From contig DAIDAG010000001.1 of NCBI GenBank assembly GCA_027310725.1, positions 1 through 64,000 of the forward strand: a stretch of DNA of 64,000 bases, given 5' to 3'. The first letter of the stretch is position 1, and the number at the start of each line of letters is the position of its first letter. This document shows, one piece after another, positions 8,432-16,786 of the stretch. The notes beneath the pieces are model-generated. The model was not told where the DNA came from and made no database searches. It saw nothing but the letters and a program-made list of their open reading frames with translations. The translations under genes were made by a program, and so were the position numbers. Source of the stretch: Sideroxydans sp. (GTDB lineage: Bacteria; Pseudomonadota; Gammaproteobacteria; Burkholderiales; Gallionellaceae).

Positions 8432-9124
8432 ATGCATTCAGGGGAAGTTTGGAAGGCCGGCGCGAGCGTGCTGTATGCAGCATTGCTGATGACATTGCTG
8501 ATGGGATGCACCGGAATTTCGCCGGAGCGCCTGGCCGGGATGGCCACGGTAGAGGTGGCTGACGGCCACACGATGCATTCCGTCGACTCGGAAATGAAAC
8601 TGTTCACCGACTCGGTGAATGTGGAGCCGGGTATCCACGTTTTCGAGATGACGACCAGCTGCTACAGCAACAATTGCTTCTATCGAACGTACCGATTCAA
8701 GGCAGAAGCAGGATACTTGTACCGGCTCATGCCGGACCAGTCGATCCTGGTGCTGGATCGCAATGACCGCCATCAGCGAAAACTGGGGGAACTGACCCCG
8801 TATGGCAGCAGTGGCATCGATTATGGAACCAGCGGACAAATCCAGGCGTACCGCCAGGATGTGGCGAAACAGCAGGCTGCCGCACAGGCAGCCCTGATCG
8901 ATCAGCGTCGGCAAAACCTGCCCTTGATGACAAAGCCGGGAGCGAAGCTGTGTCAGGTGCAAGGCCAGATCCGCTATGTCGGATTCGTCGAAGCGGTCAC
9001 CGCTGACAAGGTGCAGATCCGCGTGGTCGAAGGCATGTTCAACGATAACAACGGATATGCACTGGCCAATTTCAAGCCTCAGATCGTTTGGGACTCTCCC
9101 CTGAATTGGGATTTGTGCGAGTAA
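8432..9124 (+). CDS. Predicted lipoprotein, unknown function (copy A)
   Basis: A 230-aa protein with a lipoprotein signal (helix VLYAALLMTLL, lipobox MGC). The mature part starts TGISPERLAGMATVEV, then a domain with paired cysteines (TTSCYSNNCFYRTYRFKAEA), a Gln/Ala-rich helix and a C-terminal beta region. The ATG at 8432 has AAGGGGAGA upstream. It shares layout with the next gene (GI-PE-L after the lipobox, then a Cys-containing YxF/YK-LKVKAG-like stretch), so the two look paralogous. Outer-membrane anchored, function unknown. Confidence 0.65.
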   Translation: MHSGEVWKAGASVLYAALLMTLLMGCTGISPERLAGMATVEVADGHTMHSVDSEMKLFTDSVNVEPGIHVFEMTTSCYSNNCFYRTYRFKAEAGYLYRLMPDQSILVLDRNDRHQRKLGELTPYGSSGIDYGTSGQIQAYRQDVAKQQAAAQAALIDQRRQNLPLMTKPGAKLCQVQGQIRYVGFVEAVTADKVQIRVVEGMFNDNNGYALANFKPQIVWDSPLNWDLCE

Positions 9125-9216
9125 GGGATGTCCAGCCGCCACGACTGGACACATTGTCCGGCAGAGTCCTGCCGAACGATAAAGCAGTGGCATTCATCAA
9201 GAAAGGCGAGGCAGGA

Positions 9217-9648
9217 ATGTTGAAGAAAAATGCGGGTACGTTGGTGGCGCTGCTGGTCGGTGCGGTCGTCTTGAGTGGCTGTGCCGGGATGGGCGATGGG
9301 ATTCCGCCGGAGAAACTGGGGGAATATGCATTGATCGAGTCGCATATCGGCACGCGTGGCAACAACATGGACACGCTGCCCTCCTCCATGAGGGGTTTTG
9401 AAAACACGGCATACATCAGTTGGGTTAACGGCAAGGTTGCTTTACCGGCGTTAGAGTCAATGAATGTCCTGCCGGGTGAATACACCTTCCAGGTCGGCAT
9501 CGGGTGCGACAACACGGCGACGTGTCGTCCAGGGTATCCCTACAAGCTGAAAGTGAAAGCCGGCCAGCGCTATGTGCTGCTCCCGACCGGAGTTCTGGTC
9601 AGTGATCGTTCCGTTCCGCGCGCGGCGGCGAAGGAAGTCCGCTACTGA
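9217..9648 (+). CDS. Predicted lipoprotein, unknown function (copy B)
   Basis: A 143-aa lipoprotein: signal MLKKNAGTLVALLVGAVVLS with lipobox SGC, then GIPPEKLGEYALIESH. The C-terminal half (GEYTFQVGIGCDN, YKLKVKAGQRYVLLPTG) parallels the preceding lipoprotein. Good Shine-Dalgarno (GGCAGGA) before the ATG at 9217; longer upstream starts would destroy the signal peptide. Separated from copy A by 92 bp in the same orientation. Confidence 0.65.
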   Translation: MLKKNAGTLVALLVGAVVLSGCAGMGDGIPPEKLGEYALIESHIGTRGNNMDTLPSSMRGFENTAYISWVNGKVALPALESMNVLPGEYTFQVGIGCDNTATCRPGYPYKLKVKAGQRYVLLPTGVLVSDRSVPRAAAKEVRY

Positions 9649-9772
9649 TCTATCACCTGTTATTTGTCCTTGCAAGGTTGTTCGCGAACACCGGGATCGT
9701 GGATCCGTCGTTCAAATACCGTTTTGTGAATTCGTCGTTATCTATACATTCGATGCATGAAAGGAGCAGGTG

Positions 9773-9964
9773 ATGGAGATATTGGTTGTGGTAGTAGTCA
9801 TGATGGTGATCATGTTGATCGCCGCTCGATTCGGTGATGGTGCGGGCTCGTCCGGCAGGACAGAACATGGCAATGAGCGGAATCATTCCAGTATGGACGA
9901 CGATTGGAGCACTGACCCAACACGATCGTTCCTCCTGGGAAACATCTGGCATAACGATGACTGA
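9773..9964 (+). CDS. Small single-pass membrane protein
   Basis: A 63-aa protein with an N-terminal hydrophobic helix (MEILVVVVVMMVIMLIAARF) and a polar, acidic tail. AAGGAG lies 6 nt before the ATG. It overlaps the next ORF by 8 bp, indicating translational coupling. Family unknown. Confidence 0.5.
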   Translation: MEILVVVVVMMVIMLIAARFGDGAGSSGRTEHGNERNHSSMDDDWSTDPTRSFLLGNIWHNDD

Positions 9965-10244
9965 TGGCATGAGAGCGAACAACGAAGACAGTCTGGACGT
10001 CAATTCTCCGAGGTTCTTCAAGCAGGTCGCCATCGGCATCGCCATTGCGGCCCCGTTGATCGCCTTGATTCAGTGGAAGGTGCACGAGTTCTCAACAGAT
10101 GATTCCTACAAGTGCCGGAATATGTCTCGTGAGGAATGCGAATCGATGAAGAAAACGGAGGCCATGCTCAGGGAGCGCATGCGTCAATCCTCGATCTCCA
10201 ACGCCAAGGACGCGCCGAAAGAAGCGGGCGCGTCGTCGCGATGA
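9957..10244 (+). CDS. Small single-pass membrane protein
   Basis: A 95-aa protein with one transmembrane helix (QVAIGIAIAAPLIALIQW, about residues 24-41), then a soluble region with two cysteines and a charged helix (SREECESMKKTEAMLRERMR). The ATG at 9957 overlaps the preceding gene; the longer upstream reading is discarded because it overlaps that gene completely. Unknown function. Confidence 0.5.
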   Translation: MTDGMRANNEDSLDVNSPRFFKQVAIGIAIAAPLIALIQWKVHEFSTDDSYKCRNMSREECESMKKTEAMLRERMRQSSISNAKDAPKEAGASSR

Positions 10245-10250
10245 TTTCAG

Positions 10251-10278
10251 GCCCGATCATTGGGCTGATTGATCGGGC
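10251..10278. terminator. Hairpin, possible terminator
   Basis: GCCCGATCA (10251-10259) pairs perfectly with TGATCGGGC (10270-10278) around a 10-nt loop, 6 bp after the stop at 10244. The following T-tract is poor, so termination by this hairpin alone is uncertain. Confidence 0.45.
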
Positions 10279-10408
10279 ATTCTGCCAGATGCCGGTTGCA
10301 GCGGATGGGCATGAAGGGGTTTTGCTCTTCAGAAAATGACTGAACAAATACCGTTTCGGAGAAGTGAATGGTTTTGCTATCTTGGCTGCATCAATCCAGG
10401 AGACCCGC

Positions 10409-10756
10409 ATGAATCAGGACAATCCCAGCCACAACGCAACCGGAAAGACCCTGAGTGACATGCCCTTGTTCTCATCATTCCGGAAATCGGAGGACAACTT
10501 GCCTTTGTCGGAAAGGCTGGTCGAGTTTTCTGATCAGTTTTCCGAATTCGTCTGCGTCAATGCATTCTTGAGTGAGGCTTTCTCAAACATGCTGGCGGAG
10601 CAGGAAGCGATGAATGACGAAATCGTTCGTGGGGCGCAGTATTGCGCCGAATCACTGAGAACGAGATCGTTCGAATTGAGACGTGACCTCGACCGGGTGT
10701 GCGAGCGATATCTGGCTGAGCATGAACAGCAGCTGGATCCAGATGGCAGTTCCTAG
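10409..10756 (+). CDS. Hypothetical helical protein
   Basis: A 115-aa soluble protein, largely alpha-helical (SERLVEFSDQFSEFVCVNAF, then SLRTRSFELRRDLDRVCERY). CAGGAGA before the ATG at 10409 decides the start. No recognised family; length and composition are compatible with a small regulatory or accessory protein. Confidence 0.5.
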   Translation: MNQDNPSHNATGKTLSDMPLFSSFRKSEDNLPLSERLVEFSDQFSEFVCVNAFLSEAFSNMLAEQEAMNDEIVRGAQYCAESLRTRSFELRRDLDRVCERYLAEHEQQLDPDGSS

Positions 10757-10813
10757 GCGATTGGTCGAGCATTTCTTTAAAAGCCTCACTTTCAAATTGA
10801 AAAGGAAGAAACA

Positions 10814-10915
10814 ATGAAACAGAGGAAAGTTGTTGCCGCGCAGCCTATTTCGCGATCAACACAATTGTCCTTTGGGTCTTTTGGGATTTACGCGATTTCG
10901 CCATTGAGCTATTGA
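10814..10915 (+). CDS. Very small ORF (33 aa), possible leader peptide
   Basis: MKQRKVVAAQPISRSTQLSF begins a 33-codon ORF with a good Shine-Dalgarno (GGAAG, 6 nt before ATG), ending 12 bp before the start codon of the secreted protein gene at 10928. It could be a leader or small protein, but coding support is only the ribosome site and its position. Confidence 0.3.
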   Translation: MKQRKVVAAQPISRSTQLSFGSFGIYAISPLSY

Positions 10916-10927
10916 AAGGATATGAGT

Positions 10928-11617
10928 ATGAAACAATTCAAATTCGTTGCAGCAGCCATTTTATTAATTGGTGCGCTCAATGCGTGGGCTGATAATGCCA
11001 AGCCTGCCGAACAGCCAGTCCATGTAAGTCTGCTATCAGTCGATAACAGCAAACTTGGCGCTGATATAAAAGTCGCTCCAGCAGACTATCCAAACGGGGT
11101 ATTTGTCAAAATAAAGGAGGGCTTTAGCGAGCGTCCTATCAGCGCATCAATCTTTGCTGCAAAACTGAAAAAACTCGGATTCAAGATCGTTGAAAAGCCA
11201 GAGGACGCTGATGTAATTTTTAGGGTTGGTAGCATAAACATCAGCTTCAGAGAAATTGAACAGAATGCTGACGGCATCGACGCGCGCAAAGTGGATCTGA
11301 CCATCGGTACGATAGGCACCGCGATTGCAACAGGCGGCATAAGTTTGCTTGTTGCAACTGATTGGTCTGGCTTTGGAAATACAAGACCCGAGAACAAAAT
11401 TATGCTTGTCATCCTCGAAAACCCGAAGACGGGAAAACAGAGTGAAACAGCAATCACGGGCATCATCAAAGCAGACGAGAGCGGCGTCAAAGCAACTATC
11501 GCGACATTCAACATATTATCGGACGAGTGGATGATAGCTCACGTTGTTGGCTACACTGATGTCCAGAAAGACAACCTGCAGCCAGCACCAGCTTCTGCTG
11601 TATCTGCAAGCAAATAA
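10928..11617 (+). CDS. Secreted protein, unknown function
   Basis: A 229-aa protein with a Sec signal peptide (MKQFKFVAAAILLIGALNAW, cleavage near ADN). The mature protein is mixed alpha/beta with a glycine-rich hydrophobic patch in the middle (TIGTIGTAIATGGISLLVAT). AAGGA is better spaced to the ATG at 10928 than to the in-frame ATG at 10922. The family is not recognised; periplasmic or surface location is predicted. Confidence 0.55.
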   Translation: MKQFKFVAAAILLIGALNAWADNAKPAEQPVHVSLLSVDNSKLGADIKVAPADYPNGVFVKIKEGFSERPISASIFAAKLKKLGFKIVEKPEDADVIFRVGSINISFREIEQNADGIDARKVDLTIGTIGTAIATGGISLLVATDWSGFGNTRPENKIMLVILENPKTGKQSETAITGIIKADESGVKATIATFNILSDEWMIAHVVGYTDVQKDNLQPAPASAVSASK

Positions 11618-12092
11618 GCTGTATCTGATCCTGCTGATCATCGGACTGATAGAAATCGCCTTTGTGCTCTACCTGCTGCATGAAGCAAGGAAATATCGGG
11701 CACGGCGGCGGGACGAACAAGGCAGACTCAGCTCAGACAACGAATCTGCCACGATTACGCCATACATGGTCTCCAGTTATTTGCGTACCGAGGAGGAGAT
11801 GGCGCTGTACGTACAGGCCTGTATCGAGGAAGCAGACGGCGATTCGGAGTTTGTGACCAAGGCCTTTTGCGATGTTGCCCGGGCAAAGCGGATCCAGGAT
11901 GTTCTGGGCTGGCGCAGTCTTGCGTTCATGGTCGTCGAGGAGGAAGGCGCCTATGTTGCGACCTGTCCTGAGCTCGATATCGCGTCTGAAGGCGACATGA
12001 TCGAGGAGAGCGTGGATAACCTGCTGGAAGCAGTAGAGCTCTATTTTCTCGGCAACGAGCCTTTCCCCCGTTGGAGGGAAGAGCACAAATGA
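11544..12092 (+). CDS. Chimeric ORF: membrane segment, truncated addiction-module antidote, HicB-like domain
   Basis: A 182-aa continuous frame built of three unlike pieces. Residues about 18-55 are a transmembrane helix with a basic tail (LYLILLIIGLIEIAFVLYLL). Residues about 72-118 match the start of addiction-module antidote proteins of the HI1420/HigA-like type (ITPYMVSSYLRTEEEMALYV, then a helix ending DVARAKRI), but stop where the DNA-binding helix-turn-helix should begin. The rest (FMVVEEEGAYVATCPELDIA, then EESVDNLLEAVELYFL) is a HicB-type antitoxin domain. No toxin partner is intact nearby. The start overlaps the upstream gene and is uncertain. Probably a decayed fusion made by deletion. 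Confidence 0.5.
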   Translation: MLATLMSRKTTCSQHQLLLYLQANKLYLILLIIGLIEIAFVLYLLHEARKYRARRRDEQGRLSSDNESATITPYMVSSYLRTEEEMALYVQACIEEADGDSEFVTKAFCDVARAKRIQDVLGWRSLAFMVVEEEGAYVATCPELDIASEGDMIEESVDNLLEAVELYFLGNEPFPRWREEHK

Positions 12093-12469
12093 CTCTCAGA
12101 AATTTGGCCAGCGGGGTCATAAAATAATCGCATCCCTCAACAGCGGGCGCAAAGACAGTGTCGTGAGGGTGGTTACATCGGCAATGAAAATTCGATAGCG
12201 ACTCGACAAAATCAGACAACTCATGAATAACTTTATCTGCAACATCGCCTGCCTTCGGTTTCTGGGCTAACGGGGTTCGGCATCGGAATGAACTTGGTCG
12301 TTTGGGCCGGTGTGGCGCCTGCATCCTTCCTTCGGCAGTCGCTTATTTATCCCATCTTAATTGGGGACGCCAGTTTCAACCAACGATTGAAATTACGATT
12401 TAGAACAAAACAGGACAGAAATCGTCTTCGCCGCCAGATTTACGCGGATTTCAATAGCTGTTCACAAAC
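12093..12469. other. Intergenic debris without a supportable gene
   Basis: Between the chimeric antitoxin ORF and the oxidoreductase fragment. An ATGA overlap at 12089 would start only a 12-codon frame, so no HicA partner survives. I see no other coding or RNA feature. Confidence 0.4.
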
Positions 12470-12531
12470 TTATTTCATCACTTCAATCACTACTTTTCCG
12501 AAGTGGGCCGCCTTTTCCAGATGTGTATTAA
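12470..12531 (-). pseudogene. 3'-end fragment of a quinone oxidoreductase gene
   Basis: Minus-strand codons read THLEKAAHFGKVVIEVMK then stop, nearly the same as the C-terminus of the intact gene at 63192 (THLEKAAHFGKVVIEVVK). Nothing of the rest of the gene is present. The shared 57 bp (12472-12528 and 63194-63250) have two mismatches and the same orientation. It is either a displaced gene end left by an insertion event or a product of recombination. Confidence 0.75.
12472..12528. repeat. 57-bp direct repeat, left copy (partner 63194-63250)
   Basis: 55 of 57 positions are identical to 63194-63250, in direct orientation and 50.7 kb apart. Similarity stops sharply just beyond both ends. Direct repeats of a gene's 3' end flanking tens of kilobases are the layout left by integrative elements that insert in gene 3' ends, although no integrase was recognised between the copies. 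Confidence 0.7.
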
Positions 12532-12574
12532 GCACATTGATCACTCAAGGTTACATAGTGTTATTATTCCGCCC

Positions 12575-12988
12575 ATGAGGAACTACTCTGCATCCTATCG
12601 CTTGACCCCGTCATCGCAACGAAAGGTGGCGTGGATCGTTTTGTTTGCGTTGCTGCTCATTCAGATCAGAGTGGCTGTAGGCGGCTGCCTGGTCTCGGGT
12701 TACGTGCCGTCTCCGCAGCAGACGGAACAGTCCATGCAAATGAAAATGTCCAGCGATCCCTGCGCAGAGCACAGGTCGCCCGACAAGCAGTCGTGCATGA
12801 AGCATTGCGAGCAAAGTTCAGATACTCCCAAATTCACCTTTGACCTGCCGCTTTTCGCACCAGTCGTTCTTCCAACCAGTGTGTCATTGTTCGCAGTGGC
12901 GGATGCTGCCAGCTTCGAAACACCCACGCAGCCACACGCCACTACCGGACCACCCATCTATCTGCGCTTTCTCAGGCTGCTGAATTAG
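12575..12988 (+). CDS. Small Cys/Met-rich periplasmic protein at the head of the copper region
   Basis: A 137-aa protein with an N-terminal hydrophobic export helix (VAWIVLFALLLIQIRVAVGG), then a segment rich in Met, Cys and His (MQMKMSSDPCAEHRSPDK, SCMKHCEQ) suited to soft-metal binding, and a Pro-rich C-terminus. The ATG at 12575 was chosen since the longer reading runs into the oxidoreductase fragment. A protein of similar design starts the next metal cluster at 28224. A copper or silver role is inferred from context. Confidence 0.5.
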   Translation: MRNYSASYRLTPSSQRKVAWIVLFALLLIQIRVAVGGCLVSGYVPSPQQTEQSMQMKMSSDPCAEHRSPDKQSCMKHCEQSSDTPKFTFDLPLFAPVVLPTSVSLFAVADAASFETPTQPHATTGPPIYLRFLRLLN

Positions 12989-13074
12989 CCGTTCTCCCGT
13001 TAGACCCCGTTTGTTCGCACCTGCTGTGATGCAGCGGTGCGCGCCTGAATTCGAATTTTGTTCGGGAGAACATC

Positions 13075-13323
13075 ATGAAATTCACTACTTTCGTGGCTGC
13101 CTCTGCAGTCCTTGCTTTTACGTCTGTCGCTCAGGCAAGCGACAAAGACAACACATATTTCTGGCTGCATCCCAAGCTAGGGATGGTCCGGGTGGATAAA
13201 GCTACCAATGCCTTGGTGACCTCTGCCCGGCCGCAGACGAAGGACGCCAAGACGACTTTGTGGATTGACCCCAAAGGCAACGTTCGGCGCATATCTAAAC
13301 CCGCGCCGGAACCCAGGCCGTAA
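13075..13323 (+). CDS. Small secreted protein in the cus region
   Basis: An 82-aa protein: signal peptide MKFTTFVAASAVLAFTSVAQ (cleavage after QA), then a short mature domain ending in a Pro-rich tail. GGGAGAA precedes the ATG. Unknown family; position suggests an accessory role in the metal cluster. Confidence 0.5.
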   Translation: MKFTTFVAASAVLAFTSVAQASDKDNTYFWLHPKLGMVRVDKATNALVTSARPQTKDAKTTLWIDPKGNVRRISKPAPEPRP

Positions 13324-13341
13324 TCGATACAGCCATGCGCA

Positions 13342-13361
13342 GCCCGGAACAAGTTCCGGGC
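13342..13361. other. Perfect 9-bp hairpin between small gene and cusF
   Basis: GCCCGGAAC (13342-13350), an AA loop, and GTTCCGGGC (13353-13361). There is no T-tract, so it is more likely an mRNA stability or processing element, or a weak terminator, than an efficient intrinsic terminator. Confidence 0.4.
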
Positions 13362-13416
13362 GGGCACGGCATGCCGAACCAATTAACACATTTCTCAATT
13401 TAAAGGAGTTTTTGTC

Positions 13417-13836
13417 ATGAAAAAATCTACATTCGCCGCTTCCGTAATGACCTTTGCAGCGCTGTCTGGCATCGGCTCGATATTCCATGCACAGACTGCC
13501 GATGCATATCCGCTCAGCCAGATGGTTGCCGATGCCGGCATGGACATGAATGGAATGAACATGAAAAACATGAACATGAATGGCATGAAGATGGAGACGG
13601 CTCCCGTCATCCACCGGGGTTCCGGCACCGTCCAGAAGATTGATGCCGCCAAGGAGGTGGTGACGTTGGTGCATGGTCCGATCGCCTCCCTCAATTGGCC
13701 CGCCATGACCATGAGTTTCAAATTGAAGAATGCGGCGCTTGCAAAGGGAATCAAGGCCGGCGAAACCGTCGACTTCGAACTCGTCCAGTCTGGCAGCGAT
13801 TATGTGGTCACGCACCTTCAGCCGTCCGGCAAATAA
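13417..13836 (+). CDS. cusF: CusF-like periplasmic copper/silver chaperone
   Basis: A 139-aa exported protein. After the signal peptide comes a Met-rich linker (repeats of the type MNGMNMKNMNM, about residues 42-60), then a CusF OB-fold domain. The copper site is visible as HGPIASLNWPAMTMSFKL: His, Trp, Met, Met, the ligands that bind Cu(I)/Ag(I) with a cation-pi contact from Trp. It hands metal to the CusCBA pump encoded immediately downstream. AAAGGAG precedes the start. The Met-rich linker may add further metal-binding capacity. Confidence 0.85.
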   Translation: MKKSTFAASVMTFAALSGIGSIFHAQTADAYPLSQMVADAGMDMNGMNMKNMNMNGMKMETAPVIHRGSGTVQKIDAAKEVVTLVHGPIASLNWPAMTMSFKLKNAALAKGIKAGETVDFELVQSGSDYVVTHLQPSGK

Positions 13837-13922
13837 GCAGGCAGCGGGGGTAGCGGTTATCGTTACTCCCGCATTTGTGAAATCGAACGGCAACAGCGAT
13901 TCTTTCGCTGTCTGGAGGTTTT

Positions 13923-15251
13923 ATGCATTCTTTATTATCCGGTTTTGGCAGGAGCACGCTGTTTCGCACCGGTCAGATCGGCATTTACATCAAGGTGTTG
14001 GCAATATTGCTGGCGTTTCCGCTATCGGCGTTTGCGCAAAACGAATTGTCGCTGGCAGATGCGCAGCGATTGGCCGTTGATCGCTCGCGCCAGTTGGCCG
14101 GACAAGATGCGGCTGTTGCGGCCGACCGCGATCTGGCAGTCTCCGCAGCGCAGAATCCCGATCCCGTATTAAGTGCCGGCATCGACAATCTGCCAGTTAC
14201 GGGTGCGGACCAGTACAGCATCGGCAACGATTTCATGACCCAGCGTCGTATTGGTGTGATGCAGGAATTCACGCGCGGGGAGAAGAAACGGCTGCGCGGT
14301 GAGCATTATGAGCAAGAGGCCGAGAAGACACTGATCGAAAAAGCCGAAATGACTCTTGTTATTCAGCGCGACACTGCGCTGGCCTGGCTGGATCGCTACT
14401 ACGCCGAAGCGAGTGCCAGGCTGATTGAAGACCAGATTCGGCAGGCGCAGGGTGAAATTGAAGCGGCGGAGACCGCATACCGGGCCGGCCGCGGCAGCCA
14501 GCCCGATGTTCTGGCTGCCCGAGCGGCGCTAGTGGGATTGCAAGACCGAGCCAGCGAAATCGCACGCAAGGTACGCATTGCAAAAATAGCACTGGTACGC
14601 GAAATCGGCGAACCGGGCGATCTTCCTTTGGCTCAGAAACCCTCGATCGACCAGATTCCGATCAACCCCGGTGCACTCGATCAGCATATTGCAATGCACC
14701 CGGGCATCGCCCTGTTGGCAAAGCAGGAAGATCTGGCGGCAATCGACGCACAGGTTGCCCAAGCCAACAAGCAATCGGACTGGAGCGTCGAGTTGTCCTA
14801 TGCGCAGCGCGGATCGCAGTATTCCAATATGGCTTCGATAGGGGTTTCGATCCCGTTGCAGTGGGATCAGGCAAACCGCCAGGATCGTGAAGTGGCAGCC
14901 AGATTTGCGCAGGCCAGCCAAATCCGCGCGCAACGCGAAGAAGCCATGCGCACCGAGACTGCCGAAGTACGCTCGATGATCGCCGAATGGGAGAGTGCAC
15001 GCGAGCGGCAATCCCGCTTCGAACGCGAACTCGTCCCGCTCTCGAACGAACGCACCCAGGCCGAGCTATCGGCTTACCGCAGCGGAAAATCGTCGTTGAA
15101 CAACATACTCGCTGCTCGTCGCAACGAAACCGACGCCCGTCTGCAAGCGTTGCAAATGGAGGCGGAAGCCGCGCGCCTGTGGGCGCAACTCAACTTCCAT
15201 TTTCTGCATGATGATACCGGGCGCGTCGCGCCAGACAAGGATGCACAATGA
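13923..15251 (+). CDS. cusC: TolC-family outer-membrane channel of the Cus efflux pump
   Basis: A 442-aa outer membrane factor: signal peptide (VLAILLAFPLSAFA), then two TolC repeats rich in long helices (DAQRLAVDRSRQLAGQDAAV; later RQSRFERELVPLSNERTQAE). It provides the exit duct for metal across the outer membrane. The ATG at 13923 leads into the signal peptide through a longer n-region; an internal start is possible. The stop overlaps the start of the adaptor gene (ATGA), forming a coupled operon. Confidence 0.85.
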   Translation: MHSLLSGFGRSTLFRTGQIGIYIKVLAILLAFPLSAFAQNELSLADAQRLAVDRSRQLAGQDAAVAADRDLAVSAAQNPDPVLSAGIDNLPVTGADQYSIGNDFMTQRRIGVMQEFTRGEKKRLRGEHYEQEAEKTLIEKAEMTLVIQRDTALAWLDRYYAEASARLIEDQIRQAQGEIEAAETAYRAGRGSQPDVLAARAALVGLQDRASEIARKVRIAKIALVREIGEPGDLPLAQKPSIDQIPINPGALDQHIAMHPGIALLAKQEDLAAIDAQVAQANKQSDWSVELSYAQRGSQYSNMASIGVSIPLQWDQANRQDREVAARFAQASQIRAQREEAMRTETAEVRSMIAEWESARERQSRFERELVPLSNERTQAELSAYRSGKSSLNNILAARRNETDARLQALQMEAEAARLWAQLNFHFLHDDTGRVAPDKDAQ

Positions 15252-16786
15252 AAATCAAATTACTCGCCTTTTTCTTTGCCGCGCTCGCGATAATCGCCGC
15301 AGTGAGCTATGGCAGCTACCGCCTTGGTCTGCACCAGCACATGAATCCGTCACCGATGCCGGTACCGGCAGGCACCGGCACTGCCGAAGCCGGTACTGCG
15401 ACAGATTCGGCGACGGGCAGGAAAGTGTTGTACTGGCATGATCCGATGGTGCCCGGCCAGCGCTTCGACAAACCCGGCAAGTCGCCTTTCATGGACATGC
15501 AACTGGTGCCTGTTTATGCCGATGAAGGCGGCGATGAAGGAACAGTCTCGATCAATCCGCGCATTCAGCAGAATCTGGGGATTCGTACTGCCGAAGTCAC
15601 CCGGGGCAGTTTGGATTCCAGCATCGAAGCAGTGGGTAACGTAGCCTACAACGAGCGCGAATTGGCAGTGGTTCAAGCGCGCGCCGCCGGTTATGTCGAG
15701 AAGCTCTACGTCCGGGCGACGCTGGATCCGGTGCACAAAGGACAGGCACTCGCCGAGCTGTATGTGCCGGATTGGGTCGCGGCGCAGGAAGATTTCTTAA
15801 CCGCGAAACGTTTGACGACTCAAGGCGATGACGCATCCGGCCTGAATCTGGTCGATGCCGCGCGCCAGCGCATGCGGCTGGCGGGCATGTCGGAAGAGCA
15901 GATGCAACTGGTCGAGTCGGCCGGTAAAGTTCAGGCTCGGCTGATTGTTGTAGCTCCCGCGAGCGGAGTCATCACCGGGTTGGATGCACGCGAGGGCATG
16001 ACGGTCACGAATGGTGCGCCGCTGTTCCGTATCAACGGGCTGGATACGGTTTGGGTCAACGCCGAAGTGCCAGAAGGCTCGGCCGCGCAAGTGCATCCCG
16101 GCAATGGGGTCGAAGTTCGCACGACGACGCTTCCCGGCATCGTGTTCAAAGGCAAGGTCGGCGCAGTACTGCCGGACGTTAATTCCGAGACGCGCACATT
16201 GAAGGCGCGAATCGAGTTGGCCAACCCCCGCCAGCAACTTGTGCCGGGCATGTTCGCGACGGTGAATTTCTCGCCCGATGCGCACAAGGACGTGCTGCTC
16301 GTGCCGAGCGAAGCGGTGATACAGACCGGCAAGCGCAGCGTCGCGATTGTGGCGCAGGCCGATGGCAAGTTTGCTCCGGTAGATATTGTGACGGGGCGCG
16401 AAAGCAATGTACAGACGGAAATCCGTCAAGGCTTGGAGTTGGGCCAGAAGGTTATCGTTTCCGGGCAATTCCTGATCGATTCGGAAGCCAGTCTCAGGGG
16501 CACTGCGCTGCGCATGGGCAGTGCATCCGCATCGGCTGCCAGCACGCCTGCGACACATCGCGGCAACGGCAAGGTCGAGGCGATCGACAAGAACGAAATC
16601 ACGCTCTCGCATGGCCCGATTCCCACCCTGCAATGGGGTGCGATGACCATGGGCTTCAAGCTGCCCGCCAGCGGGCTGCCGCCAGGCATCAAGGTCGGTG
16701 ACCGCGTGGACTTCGAGATTCGACCGGCTGCGGATGGGGCATTCGAAATCGTGTCGATTGCACGGGCAACGGGAGCAAAGCCATGA
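15248..16786 (+). CDS. cusB: CusB-type RND periplasmic adaptor with fused C-terminal CusF domain
   Basis: A 512-aa protein. N-terminal membrane anchor ([20 protein letters not shown]), a heavy-metal-binding motif near residues 58-90 ([23 protein letters not shown]), then hairpin, lipoyl-like and beta-barrel adaptor domains ([36 protein letters not shown]). The last 75 residues are a CusF-like domain with the same copper site ([18 protein letters not shown]). Carrying both a separate chaperone (13417) and a fused copy should help load the pump. Overlaps both neighbours by 4 bp. Confidence 0.9.
   Translation: MKIKLLAFFFAALAIIAAVSYGSYRLGLHQHMNPSPMPVPAGTGTAEAGTATDSATGRKVLYWHDPMVPGQRFDKPGKSPFMDMQLVPVYADEGGDEGTVSINPRIQQNLGIRTAEVTRGSLDSSIEAVGNVAYNERELAVVQARAAGYVEKLYVRATLDPVHKGQALAELYVPDWVAAQEDFLTAKRLTTQGDDASGLNLVDAARQRMRLAGMSEEQMQLVESAGKVQARLIVVAPASGVITGLDAREGMTVTNGAPLFRINGLDTVWVNAEVPEGSAAQVHPGNGVEVRTTTLPGIVFKGKVGAVLPDVNSETRTLKARIELANPRQQLVPGMFATVNFSPDAHKDVLLVPSEAVIQTGKRSVAIVAQADGKFAPVDIVTGRESNVQTEIRQGLELGQKVIVSGQFLIDSEASLRGTALRMGSASASAASTPATHRGNGKVEAIDKNEITLSHGPIPTLQWGAMTMGFKLPASGLPPGIKVGDRVDFEIRPAADGAFEIVSIARATGAKP

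Noticed and set aside
12089-12127. A 12-codon frame overlapping the chimeric antitoxin stop, as a possible HicA toxin
   Set aside because: It ends after 12 codons and has none of the HicA dsRNA-binding features.
12503-12574. Longer start for the Cys/Met-rich protein at 12575
   Set aside because: The extra codons read through the oxidoreductase 3' fragment on the opposite strand and would remove the N-terminal export signal.
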